Origin: Akebia trifoliata
Lineage: Eukaryota > Streptophyta > Magnoliopsida > Ranunculales > Lardizabalaceae
Assembly: GCA_017979445.1 (NCBI GenBank)
Contig: CM030711.1
Coordinates: 14,958,922-15,022,921, forward strand
Direction: 5' to 3'
DNA length: 64,000 nt
This document shows positions 1-9,562 of this stretch, in pieces. A program made the translations under genes and the position numbers. A model generated the notes under the pieces. The model was not told where the DNA came from. It was given only the letters and a program-made list of their open reading frames with translations, and made no database searches. Each line of letters starts with the position of its first letter. Position 1 is the first letter of the stretch.

Positions 1-333
1 TTAGGGTATCCAGACGGACCAGCATAATTCAAAGAGCCAGTTGTTAGAGCCAAGAGAGTCAAGCCTGACAGCAATCCTGATGACCATCAAGACAAAGCCA
101 AGCGTCCATGTAAAAATAGTTCAAATCAAATTTGTTGAAAGATGTTTTTAATAAGAACATTTATTTGTCAATCATTTCCAATAAAGCTATTTTTCTTTCA
201 AATAAATATTGATTTCTTCTTTGAATGTTCATTATGTGAATGGATTAATTAATGGATTGGTGTACAAACCTCAATGAAATGATTCCTTAAAATGTTGTCA
301 AGAAGGTAATACTGAAATTGACTAAATTTACCT
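1..333 (+). other. End of the 5' leader of element 1
   Basis: This is untranslated sequence just upstream of gag. Its last part resembles the stretch before gag in the copies near 53380 and 63410. About 120-310 is also recognisable, inverted, at about 32660-32850 in element 2. It has no start codon in a useful frame and no domain. The PBS and most of the leader lie left of the window. Confidence 0.7.
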
Positions 334-2000
334 TTGACGGGGTCATATAGGATTATCATTGCGTCCAAACTTAAGCGTCTACTTCCTAGTTGGAGTCGTA
401 AGTCCAGTCGGTTAGAACGAGCTACGGTACCAAGTCAACAAGCAGTGATAGCTTCAGAATCTGAACTTACAGAGATCCGTAAGATCTTGGCAGCCATTGC
501 CAACGATATCAACAGTATAAAAGGCAAAGTGAAAGTACTAGAACAGACATCGGAATCAACAGGCAATCCCCTAAATGATCCAAAAGGAAAGAAGTTAGAA
601 GAGAGACGTCCACGTGAAGTTTTCGACCTCAACGAAAATGAAGAATATGTTGATGAAAATCTGATGTTGAAGTTTTCGACCTCAACGAAAATGAAGAATA
701 TGTTGATGAAAATCTGATGTTAGCTAACAGAATGTCTCAATTAGAGTTGGCTATGAAAAGTATAAAAGGCATTGATGAAATTGCAGCAGGTATTGAAGCT
801 CTGAACCGCATCCCTATAATCCATTTGTCCGAGAAGTTTGTGATGCCAGAAATAGACAAGTTTAGTGGTATAAGGTGTGCAAAAACACATCTTAAGGTGT
901 ATGTTACTAACATGCGCACTATGGGGCTCAGCGACGAACATATGACGTTGTTGTTTCAGAGAACTTTATCAGGGTCAGCACTACGTTGGCTAATGTCTCA
1001 AGATCCAGTTATTGTGGGTACATGGGAGAACATGTCAAAGGCTTTCTGGAATCAGTATAAGTACAGTACCAAGATTGAGACCTCAAGAAGGGATTTGGAA
1101 GCAACTAAATAGAAGAATGGGGAAATATTCACTGATTTCATTGGTCGCTGGAGGGCCAAGGCTGCCCAAATATGGGATAGACCGTCAGAGAAAGAATAAG
1201 TAGCGATTATCCTAAAAAACTCTCATAAGGATATGCTCAACACCTAGTAGCCCAATATCTACCTACTTTCAAGTCTTTGTTATAAGCCGGAAGCCAACTC
1301 GAGGATGCTTTTGCCTCTGAGGTTCTCTATAATCCCTCGGATAACAAGCTTAAAAAATCCTATGTTTCTAAACCTAGCACCAACCATGTCTACATAGCCA
1401 ACATGTTAGCTACCCCAGCTCAACCCCCAGTCCGAACTAATAACCAAGCTCACCCAAGTCAACCTCGAACTCCGTGTCAATTTACCAATCTAGGGATGAG
1501 TCTCACGGTAGCTTTTCACAAATTGGTGAAAAAATGACTTCTTACCCCTATCCAACCCCGACCTTTACCTAATCCCTTACCAGCTGGACATAATTCGAAC
1601 TTGTTCTGCGAGTTCCATCAAAACCCTGGCCATCACACGGATTGATGTATTACCTTACGCCATGCCATTCAAAACCTGATTGACAACAAAAAGGTCACAA
1701 TCCCTAGCCCACCGAATGTCACCACTAATCCACTACCTACCTATCAACCTCCACCAACCCTGAACATGGTTTCTCACACACCATTGCCATTCGATCCTGT
1801 TTCTCTTATCCATCCCATCCAAGTCAAACCACCTAGTTACCCCCTTGTCAGGATACCCTTCACTGATGAGGTTTTCACCACAAATTATGAACTATTTGAT
1901 TTAACCTTAGATGATACGTATTGTTTATCCCCACCTCGATACAGTAGTCCCGCATTCACTAGTTACTTGTTGGCTCAGATGAACTTGAAAAGCCCTGTAC
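334..2000 (+). pseudogene. gag: Gag pseudogene of element 1
   Basis: Gag is the structural protein that packages element RNA into particles. Recognition rests on the shared sequence of the three gag copies in this window and on the position before protease. The frame opens at a TTG at 334; no convincing ATG marks the start. A 53-bp tandem duplication (616-668 and 669-721) shifts the frame, which resumes at 717 and stops at 1110 (TAG). Another stop (TAA) follows at about 1198, and further stops and shifts lie beyond. The two nonsense codons sit where glutamine codons are expected and fit C-to-T change. The C-terminal part is readable again at about 1640-1740 and 1766-2011. No classical CCHC zinc knuckle is obvious. 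Confidence 0.85.
616..721 (+). repeat. 53-bp tandem duplication inside gag
   Basis: The 53 bases at 616-668 are repeated immediately at 669-721 with essentially no difference. Because 53 is not a multiple of three, the duplication shifts the gag frame. It is absent from the gag copies at 53640-53710 and 63670-63740, so it is specific to element 1. Confidence 0.9.
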
Positions 2001-2843
2001 TTGCTGACTGAAGAGGATGAGCCCTACTCTCTCTCCTACGATGAAGTTAGACATATGATTCGAGGGGGAAGAGTTTTTAAGCCACAAGAACTTTGTGTTG
2101 ATAATCTGGCAGCCCTGGCAAGAAAAGAAAGAGAAGATCCTATCAAAAAAAATGTTGAAGAAGATAACTCTGTGATCAAGCAATTGAAGAAATCAGGAGC
2201 TAATATCTCAGTTTGGGATTTACTTATGGCTTCCACTGCCCATAGGGAGGCTGTTCTCAAAGAATTAAGTACAACCCAAGTCACCCTTGATACTTCTCCA
2301 GATAAGCTGGCCAACATAGTAGAGGCGACTTATGTGGAGAATATCTTATCCTTCTCAGACTCCGATCTTCCAAAGGAAGGAGCAAGCCACACTAAGCCAT
2401 TGCACATCACAGTTGACTGTAATGGGATGAGGGTACCTCTGGTATTGATTGATAATGGGAGTACATTAAATGTTTTCCCTTTGAAGACCGCCACCTGCCT
2501 TGGTTTTAAAACTGAAGATCTCAAGCCCACTAATCAAGGAGTGAGGGTCTATGACAACACCAAAAGGGATGTACTGGGGATTTTTCACCTTCCACTGTCC
2601 ACAAGCATAGCTGAATTTCCTGTGGAATTTCAGGTTATCGATATCCAGTCCTCTTTCAATTTACTGTTAAGGAGGCCATGGTTACACCAGATCAAAGCTA
2701 TCCCTTCCACGCTGCACCAGAAGGTCAAGTTTATCAAGGATGGGCTAGTGATTACTCTCCATGGAGATGCTGAAATTGTAGAGATTATAAACAGTACTGA
2801 AGCTAAGGATGAGCCGTTGCTTGAGATTCAGCCAGAACAATAA
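2001..2843 (+). CDS. pro: Aspartic protease region of element 1 (Gag-Pro part)
   Basis: A 280-residue frame overlaps the end of the preceding gag frame by about 11 bases in another phase. The retropepsin active site is around residue 150, with D-N-G-S in a hydrophobic context (positions 2449-2460). The plant Tat/Ogre form has N where most retroviral proteases have S or T. The first 100 residues are charged and helical, as expected for the Gag-Pro linker. The protease would cut Gag and Pol into mature proteins inside the particle. It is one of the few uninterrupted frames in element 1 but is unlikely to be made as a fusion, because gag upstream is broken. The displayed start is only the first in-frame ATG. 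Confidence 0.85.
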   Translation: MLTEEDEPYSLSYDEVRHMIRGGRVFKPQELCVDNLAALARKEREDPIKKNVEEDNSVIKQLKKSGANISVWDLLMASTAHREAVLKELSTTQVTLDTSPDKLANIVEATYVENILSFSDSDLPKEGASHTKPLHITVDCNGMRVPLVLIDNGSTLNVFPLKTATCLGFKTEDLKPTNQGVRVYDNTKRDVLGIFHLPLSTSIAEFPVEFQVIDIQSSFNLLLRRPWLHQIKAIPSTLHQKVKFIKDGLVITLHGDAEIVEIINSTEAKDEPLLEIQPEQ

Positions 2844-2903
2844 GGAGTAGAGCTCAGTGGGTTCGAGTTTGAAAAGATATACTCAGTCTAATGGGATCAA
2901 GCC

Positions 2904-3098
2904 ATGAAAGAATATTTTCCAATGGAAAATACTTCTAACTGCAACATGGCCAATATATTCAAGAAAATGAGATTTTTCCCTGGTATGGGCTTAGGTCGCA
3001 AGCAGCAAGGTATTAAAGAGGCACCAGTGATTAAAGAGGTCATCGGCACATTCGTACTAGGATATAAGCCTACTAATGAAGATTGGGCCAAATACTAG
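2904..3098 (+). CDS. G-patch domain segment after protease
   Basis: A short frame contains a glycine-rich G-patch core (G-M-G-L-G-R then Q-Q-G-I, about residues 29-40, DNA 2985-3020). G-patches bind nucleic acid or activate helicases. In retroelements they follow protease, as in betaretroviruses and Ogre-type plant elements. It would belong to the same polyprotein as the protease and is separated from it by stops at 2841 and 2889. It is a remnant of a polyprotein domain, not a separate gene. Confidence 0.75.
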   Translation: MKEYFPMENTSNCNMANIFKKMRFFPGMGLGRKQQGIKEAPVIKEVIGTFVLGYKPTNEDWAKY

Positions 3099-3143
3099 AA
3101 AATAAAGCGAGACAAGACAATTGCAAAAAGGCAAAGACGCACC

Positions 3144-3755
3144 ATGGATCTCATCAAAATGAAGCCCTATCATAAGACCCTTAATGACTATTTTGTGAAG
3201 GAAGGAGAAGATTTCCGTTATTGTGGGTTCCCCGAGCCATTCATTGACCATATCACAGGTACTCGTCTGCCGGGGTTTGAGATCTTCTTTGGTATGGATT
3301 GGCCTGAAAAGGAAGCAAGCATAGAAGCTAAAGAAAAGAAAATTGAAGACTGACAGCTCGATCTGGACTCCCTCAACATTGATCAACTATTCATTGAAGA
3401 TCACAGTGTCCTGGTGTTTTCAACTGAGAAGGGGATCCCAAATCCTCAGTCTGTAATCAAACCCGCTGTAGGGCGTCTCTCTAGCTATCATGTAGTTAGT
3501 ACTGTGTTGCATGTCAAGACTGGGTCTGTCAGTCCCCTTAGTCCTGTTCAGTCTGACATGCCAGATGAGTCATTTGTTTCTACTGAGTCAAGTAAGTCCT
3601 TTATTTTTGCTAAGTTAAGTGAGTCTATCAAGTCGGCAATGAGTCCTGTTACCCCATCTCCTTTTAATGAAATGAAAGAAATTTTTGATTACCCCGAGCG
3701 CAATAATAATGTAACTAATAATCTGACTTCGGAGGGAGAATCTTCTGACGAATAA
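3144..3755 (+). pseudogene. Linker between G-patch and RT, broken into two frames
   Basis: Two frames, 3144-3353 (69 aa) and 3414-3755 (113 aa), cover the polyprotein stretch between G-patch and RT. The first is rich in charged residues and has a conserved-looking segment with F-R-Y-C-G-F-P. The second is rich in serine and threonine and resembles the remnants at 43800-43970 and 48850-49000. A stop at 3351 separates them. No enzymatic motif is visible. I assign them by position and by similarity to the other copies. Confidence 0.6.
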
Positions 3756-4056
3756 CCTCCCCCTGAAATAATCAAATTACTTGAATAAGAAAATGAACGT
3801 CAGGCTCAACCTCCAATGGAGGAAGTAGAGGTTATCAATCTCGGAACAAAATAAAGTCCTCAAGATATTCGGATTGGGATCACATTATCTCTCGATGAAC
3901 GCAAAGGGATAGTAGCCTTGCCCAGAAAATTCAAAGACGTGTTCGCGTGGCCTTACAAGGATATGCCGGGAATAAGCACAGACATTGTTCAACATCAGAT
4001 TCTGTTATATCCGGATGCTCGACCCATCAAACAAAAACTTAGACGTATGAAGTCGG

Positions 4057-4061
4057 AATGG
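4057..4061 (+). repeat. Target site duplication AATGG, left copy
   Basis: AATGG directly precedes the solo LTR and is repeated at 5841-5845 directly after it. This matches the 5-bp duplication made by Ty3/gypsy integrases. Confidence 0.9.
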
Positions 4062-4845
4062 AGTAGACACCCGATTTTTGCACTCGCCTGATTAATCAAC
4101 TCGTCAACCCGATCACAACGATTCCCAATGATGGATGATTATTCCAATGCTTTATTTTGTTACCTGATATGTTTCAGAAATCCGGATGAGGTATCTCGAA
4201 CTGACAAAACTGTAGAAATCGTGCTACGCTAGGAAAATATAACCCCAAAAGCTTAGAAATCATCATTTTTCGGATAAAAAGAAGTTTTACGATAAAAATC
4301 ACTAAAAAATGACCAAATTACCAAAATACCCCTAACATCAAAACAACCCTAGAGCCTACGTTACGATTAGGAAAAAATCCTCTCGAACACATAAAACAAC
4401 AAATCGAAATTAAATAAATCATTTTACCAATTTTAACAGAATTCGACAAAATTATGAAAATGTCCCTCATAAAGTTCATGATCATTTCACACAAAAATTT
4501 CATAAATGACACAAAATAATATTTTCATTGAATTCCTTATAAAAAATCGATTCTAAAACATCTTAGAACATCAAAAACTGACTTAAAACGCGAAAAGTCC
4601 TCTCTAGGGGCAAAACGGTAATTTCTCAATTTTCATAATTAAAATTTTTGAAATTAATAAATAAAATATTAAATAATTAAAGTGAAATATTAATGAAATT
4701 AATTTAAAATTTTGAATTAAAAAAATCGATCAATCGGAATCTCAAGTAAAATTGTTGAGGGTTCGCAAGATGTTTCTTTATGGACCCCTCCATTTGGGGG
4801 TCCAAAGAATTAAAGATATAATAAAAGGGGGTTCTCCAAAAATTT

Positions 4846-5010
4846 AAAGTCAATCAAGCAAGACTAAAGTCAAGTAATTAAAGTCAATCCAATAAGACTA
4901 AAGTCAAAATTAAAGTCAATTAAGCAAGACTAAAGTCAAGATATTAAAAGTCAATCAATTAAGACTAAAGTCAAAATATTAAAAGTCAATCAAATAAGAC
5001 CAAAAGTCAA
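4846..5010 (+). promoter_or_regulatory. W-box-like array in the LTR U3
   Basis: Ten copies of AAAGTCAA occur in about 165 bp, spaced roughly 13-25 bp apart and mostly inside the phrase AGACTAAAGTCAA. The reverse complement TTGACTTT contains the W-box core TTGAC(C/T) bound by WRKY factors (known motif). The same array is present in the other LTRs (about 11875-12140, 27555-27725, 36850-37015, 42545-42700, 44770-44915, 54360-54485). WRKY control is an inference. Confidence 0.55.
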
Positions 5011-5229
5011 AATCATAATAGAGTTCTAATTAAATAATAACTCTATTCAATAGAGTTCTAACTAAAATACAACTCTACCTAAAAAAATTTTAATTAAAAT
5101 ACAACTCTACCTAAAACAATTCTAATTAAAACACAACTCTACCTAAAATAATTCTAACTAAAATACAACTCTGACTAAAAGAACTCTAATTAAACACTAA
5201 CTCTATCTAAATCAACTCTTAAAAAAATC

Positions 5230-5238
5230 TATAAATAG
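5230..5238 (+). promoter_or_regulatory. LTR TATA box
   Basis: TATAAATAG lies about 220 bp downstream of the AAAGTCAA array. It is followed by the conserved CACACCCTATTTTCGTATCA, where transcription (start of R) would be expected. Equivalent boxes are at 12222-12230 (+) and 36625-36633 (minus). Confidence 0.7.
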
Positions 5239-5636
5239 AGGTCCTCACACCCTATTTTCGTATCAAGTCATAAACCCCTAGAGAAGTAGGTCAAAAAGTC
5301 CCTCTAGCCTCCCACAAACCCTAGTTTTGAAGTCCCAACTCCTTACCTAACACCCATACTTCGATTTTAGCCTAAAAAATATCTAGAAGCCCTTCAAAAA
5401 CATCCCAAAATCCTTTAAAAAGTTCGAAGAATCCAGATCTAAGAAAGAGATACTTTGCCTCGGAGATTAGAAATCAGATCCGGAGACAGAACGAAGCAAG
5501 GAGTACGGTACAAGGAACGATTTTATCAGATCTGAGGGAATAAAATCGTTGCGATCGAAAAAGGTGAGTATTTTTATTTTTTTATTATTATTTAGGTCTT
5601 GTTAGCAATGTAGTTTTATTTAGAAATTAGTAGAGA

Positions 5637-5682
5637 CCGGCGTTTGCCGGGCGGGGTTGGTGCCTAACACCTTCCAACCCCG
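5637..5682 (+). other. Two conserved hairpins in the LTR R/U5
   Basis: CCGGC-GTTT-GCCGG (about 5637-5650) is followed by CGGGGTTGG...CCAACCCCG (5652-5660 with 5674-5682). Both are kept in every LTR of the family in the window and are among its most conserved stretches. Their place, just upstream of the PBS in the transcript, is where retroviral RNAs carry structured leader elements. Function is inferred. Confidence 0.6.
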
Positions 5683-5840
5683 TAACGTGATCCCCGAACT
5701 CGTATTTTTCTTTCGTAGATTAGTTTATTTACCTTTTAGAGTCAAAATTCGGTTCCTAGACTGTAATAACTAGGTGACGACTCCCAAACCTCAAGGGTCA
5801 AAAGCGGATCCGCGCATCCCGCGAATCGAGGGCGCTTTCA

Positions 5841-5845
5841 AATGG
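5841..5845 (+). repeat. Target site duplication AATGG, right copy
   Basis: Matches 4057-4061 exactly and abuts the end of the solo LTR. Confidence 0.9.
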
Positions 5846-6599
5846 ACTCTGAAAATTAAAGAAGAAGTTATGAAGCAGATAAACGCTAGATTTTTGGAAG
5901 TAGTAGAATACCCTGAGTGGATTGCCAATGTCGTCCCAATGCCAAAAAAAGGATGGAAAAGTCAGAATGTGTGTAGACTTCCGAGACCTAAATAAAGCAA
6001 GCCCAAAAGACAGTAAATAGTACAGCGGGACACGCTTTATTATCCTTTGTGGATGGCTTTTCGGGGTACAATCAGATTAAAATGGATCATCGGGATATGC
6101 AAAAGACGTCATTTATCATACAGTGGGGAACCTTTTGCTACAAGGTTATGCCTTTTGGTCTGAAGAATGCCGGAGCCACTTATCAAAGAGTAGCCACGAC
6201 TCTACTACATGACATAATACACAAGGAAGTTGAAGTCTATGTAGACGATATGATAGTCAAGTCCAAAGAACGACTGGGGCACGTTGTTGCGTTAGAAAAA
6301 TTTCTCACAAGGATTCAAAAGTACAAACTCCGCCTCAACCCGCAGAAATGTGTGTTTGGAGTAACTTCTGAAAAATTGTTGGGATTTGTGGTCAGTGAAA
6401 GAGGGATCGAAGTAGAACCTGTGAAGATTAAAGCTATCCAAGAGATGCCACCGTCAAAAATTGAAAAGAAAATTCAAGGTTTTTTAGGCAGAATCCAGTA
6501 TGTCAGCAGATTCATCGCTCAACTCACCAACGTCTGCAAACCTATTTTCAAGCTTCTCAAGAAAAATGAACCAACAGTTTGGAATGAGCAATGTCAAAA

Positions 6600-7593
6600 G
6601 GCATTCGACCAAGTCAAGGAGTATCTCTTGAACCCGCCTATTTTGGTTCCACCCACACCGGGTGAACCACTTCTTCTTTATCTGTCAGTCACAGAAGAAG
6701 CTATGGGACGCATGCTTGCACAGTATGACAAAGATACTCGCAAAGAAAGGGTTATCTACTATATCAGTAAGAAAATGTTAGAGTATGAACGACAGTATTC
6801 AGCCTTGGAAAAAACTTGCTTGGCACTAGTATGGGCTACTCAGAGATTTCGATACTATATGCTATCTCATTCAATTATCTTGTTATCTCGGATGCATCCT
6901 CTCAAGTATCTTTTCGAGAAACCGGTACTGACAGGGAGAACCGCACAATGGTTATTATTGTTATCAGAGTTTGACATCATGCCCGTTACACAGAAATCCA
7001 TCAAGGGGAGAGCTGTAGCAGAATACTTGGCAGATCACCTAGTAGCAGAAGGAATAAGGCCTATTGATCAGTTCCCAGATGAGAACATCTTGCATGTTGA
7101 AGAAAAGCCTCAAAACCAAACATGGCAGTTGTATTTTGATGGAGCCGAAAATCAGAATGGGTATGGAATAGGGGCAATTCTGTTTTCTCCGGAAGGATGT
7201 CACATGCCAATCGCTATTAAGTTAGCCTTCTCTAACACCAATAACACAGCTGAATATAAGGCATGCATCGCCGGACTTGAAGCTACTTTGAATCTGGGCA
7301 TTACAGAAATCGAAGTTTTTGGGGATTCAGCATTGGTCATACACCAGTCATTGGAAGAATGGAAGACTAGGGACAAAAAGTTGAAGCCTTATCATGAGTA
7401 TTTGTTAAACCTAGTGAGTAAGTTTAAAGCTATTTTGTTCCAACACGTGTCAAGGGAAGATAATAGATTTGCTGACTTGTTAGCCACTCTATCTTCAATG
7501 ATCCATTTACCTCTTGGCATGAAATTGAGGCTGATCACTGTCGAAGTCAAAGACAAACCTGCATATTACTGTCAAATCAATATTGCTACTTGA
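6600..7593 (+). CDS. RNaseH: Ty3-type RNase H followed by archaeal-type RNase H (part of the RT frame)
   Basis: The open frame 6049-7593 continues after RT into two RNase H modules. The first (about 6650-7060) has the Ty3-type layout but serine where the first catalytic aspartate is expected (L-Y-L-S-V), so it is probably a structural connection domain. The second (about 7120-7500) shows Y-F-D-G, then N-T-A-E-Y, then F-G-D-S-A, then E-D-N-R-F-A-D. This is the D-E-D-D set of an active archaeal-type RNase H and would remove RNA from the RNA/DNA hybrid. Dual RNase H is the recognised hallmark of the Tat lineage. The frame ends in a TGA at 7591, where the polyprotein would normally continue into integrase. 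Confidence 0.88.
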
Positions 7594-7632
7594 CTACCTG
7601 ATGGAAAGTCGTGGTACACAGACATTAAAAAG

Positions 7633-8856
7633 GTGTTGGAAAAACAAGAATTCCCAGAAGAAGCATCGAGGAAGGAACGACAAGCCTTACTAAGATTATC
7701 ATCTCAATTCATCTTGTGCGCAGGAAGTTTATACAAAAGGTCTTATGATGGAATTCATTTGTCATGTGTCGATGAAGATCAAGCTGAACAGATAATGGTT
7801 GAACTACATTCAGGAGAATGCGGCCCTCACATGAATGGGAAAATGTTAGCTAAGAAAATTATGAGACAAGGGTACTACTGTCCTACGATGGAAACAGATT
7901 GTCATCACATGGTCAAGACCTGCCACAAATGCCAAATACATGCAAATCTCATACATGTGCCACCTTCTCGATTAGTTGGTCTGACGTCACCATGGCCATT
8001 CTCATTTTGGGGAATCGACATTATTAGTAAAATATAGACTAAAGCATCAAACGGGCATGAGTACATTTTAGTTGCTATCGATTATTTTACTAAGTGGGTC
8101 GAAGCTACCTCTTGTGCTGTCCTCACTGCGTCTTGAGTTGCAAAGTTTATCCAAACGAACATCATCAGCCGGCACGGGGTACCTTCGGAACTGATTTCTG
8201 ATAACGGGTCACATTTCAAAGCTGAGGTTATTACTTTGTGTTCAAAGTTTAAAATCTCACATCACAAATCATCTCCTTACTGTCCTCAAACTAATGGAGC
8301 AGTCGAAGCAGTTAATAAGAATCTTAAGATTATCATAAGAAAAATTTGTCAATCACATCAAGATTTATCTGAAAAACTGCCATTTGCACTATGGGCATAT
8401 CGAACTTCAATTCGATCCTCTACTGGAGCTACTCCCTACTCCTTAGTGTATGGCATGGAAGCGGTCTTGTCAGTTGAAATGGAAATTCCATCTCTCAGGG
8501 TCTTGTTGGAAAGTCAGTTATCAGAAATAGATTGGGTTCGCCAGCGGTATGAAGAATTGAATTTGATCAAAGAAAAACGACTGAGAGCTTTGTATCACGT
8601 GCAAGCTTATCAAAGAAGGGTCGTCCGTGCATTTGATAAAAAGACCAAAGCCCGTCACTTACAAGTCGGGGATTTAGTATTCAAAGAGAATCAGACACCT
8701 ATCTTTGACCCTAGAGGGAAGTTCAAATCAAATTGGGGAGGTCTGTACATCATCAAGGAGATATTACTAGGAAAAGTTGTCAGGCTTCGAGATCATGATG
8801 GAATCGAATTACCAGAACCAACCAACTTTGACCAAATCAAACGGTACTACATTTAA
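7633..8856 (+). pseudogene. INT: Integrase of element 1, with two in-frame stops
   Basis: Integrase joins the DNA copy to the chromosome. The N-terminal zinc module (H...H then C-H-K-C) is at about 7805-7935. The catalytic core has the first D in G-I-D-I-I (about 8018-8032), the second in S-D-N-G-S (about 8200-8214) and E in V-E-A-V (about 8302-8313). A TAG at 8035 and a TGA at about 8134 interrupt it. The C-terminal part (8236-8856) is open and has a GPY-like segment (N-W-G-G-L-Y) but no chromodomain. The stop at 8854 ends pol. Element 2 and the 44-64 kb copies keep only the C-terminal half of this gene. Confidence 0.92.
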
Positions 8857-9000
8857 AGAGGCCATTTTTGGCCGAATCAATTTTCCTACTACCCAGTTCA
8901 TTATCTCCTTTCTCAACCCCTTTGCAGCCTATTCAAAAAGAGAAAAAATATGCATTTTACTTCTTAGCCTGATTACCTAACCCAGGGGAGGGAAAAATTT

Positions 9001-9077
9001 GAACTACGTTTTGGTCTGATCTCAAAAATCTGGGGTACGTAGGCAACCTAAGAAGTTACTTCAGGCCCGACCACATC
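9001..9077 (+). other. Conserved 3' UTR block (TACGTAGGCAACCT)
   Basis: A stretch shortly after the integrase stop is preserved in all copies: about 30989-31070 (minus), 39197-39285 (+), 47671-47750 (minus) and 57694-57772 (minus). It reads through an ACGTTTTGGTCTGATC phrase, TACGTAGGCAACCT, and ends in a GGCCCGACCACATC phrase. Conservation where no protein is coded suggests a cis RNA role, which is inference. Confidence 0.65.
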
Positions 9078-9365
9078 AAAAAAAAAAAATATAGATTCCT
9101 CGACAAAAAAAAAAATTTAAAGAAAAAGAAATATCATCCAAAATGGGGAAGAAAATTCAAGAAAATTTTTTAAATGAAATGCCACACAAGGGACATTTGG
9201 GTTTTTGAACTTCAAAATTCTTTTCTTTTTATACCCAATCCTAAGCTTACCTATAAAAGTCCTCGTAAGTACCGTATGAAAAGTCAAGGAAGATAGTAAA
9301 GCATGATCAGACAGTAATTCTAGAAGTTCAAAGGAGAAGAGAAAGATAAAAAATGATGAAGCCTG

Positions 9366-9562
9366 CTAAGTTGAAAACCCAAAAAGGGCGACTTAGGCAA
9401 AAGTTAAGGCAAGCTCGCAAGGTTGAAAATCTGAAAGGACAACTTTGGCAACAATCAGAGCCAAGAAAAAAAAAGAAAAAAAAGGGGCTCGCTAGATCGA
9501 AAACTTGAAAAGGCGATCTAGGAAAAAGCTCGATAAATTGAAAACCTGAAAAGGCGATCTAG
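9366..9562 (+). repeat. Repeated 30-nt hairpin module in the 3' UTR
   Basis: Four related units. 9366-9396 has stem CTAAGTTG/CGACTTAG with inner CCC/GGG. 9418-9447 has stem CAAGGTTG/CAACTTTG. 9492-9521 has stem CTAGATCG/CGATCTAG. About 9534-9562 is a weaker copy. All share an AAAA bulge, a short inner stem and a GAAAA-like loop. Stem bases differ between units but remain paired. Matching sets are at about 30476-30676, 39644-39812, 47163-47375 and 57185-57397. Confidence 0.75.

Larger units (their letters stand above)
4062..5840 (+). mobile_element. Solo LTR of the same family, inserted in RT of element 1
   Basis: A 1779-bp LTR with first base changed (AGTAGACACCC for TGTAGACACCC) and the canonical end GGGCGCTTTCA. 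No PBS or PPT adjoins it, so it is a solo LTR left by recombination between the two LTRs of a full insertion. The RT sequence on either side continues in register once the insert and one TSD copy are discounted. The U3 part contains a run of AAAGTCAA motifs and a TATA box; the U5 part contains two conserved hairpins. Confidence 0.93.
3756..6600 (+). pseudogene. RT: Reverse transcriptase, split by a solo LTR and frameshifted
   Basis: The RT N-terminal lead-in is at about 3820-4061. It is then interrupted by a solo LTR (4062-5840) and resumes at 5846. A small deletion and frame change around 5990-6045 removes the stretch between RT motifs 2 and A. From 6049 the frame is open and shows motif A (D in F-V-D-G-F-S-G-Y), the M-P-F-G-L-K-N-A motif, and the catalytic Y-V-D-D at about 6238-6249. 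The enzyme copies element RNA into DNA in the particle. The catalytic aspartates are present but the gene is dead: LTR insertion, frameshift, and stops upstream (for example about 3786 and 3852). Confidence 0.92.
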
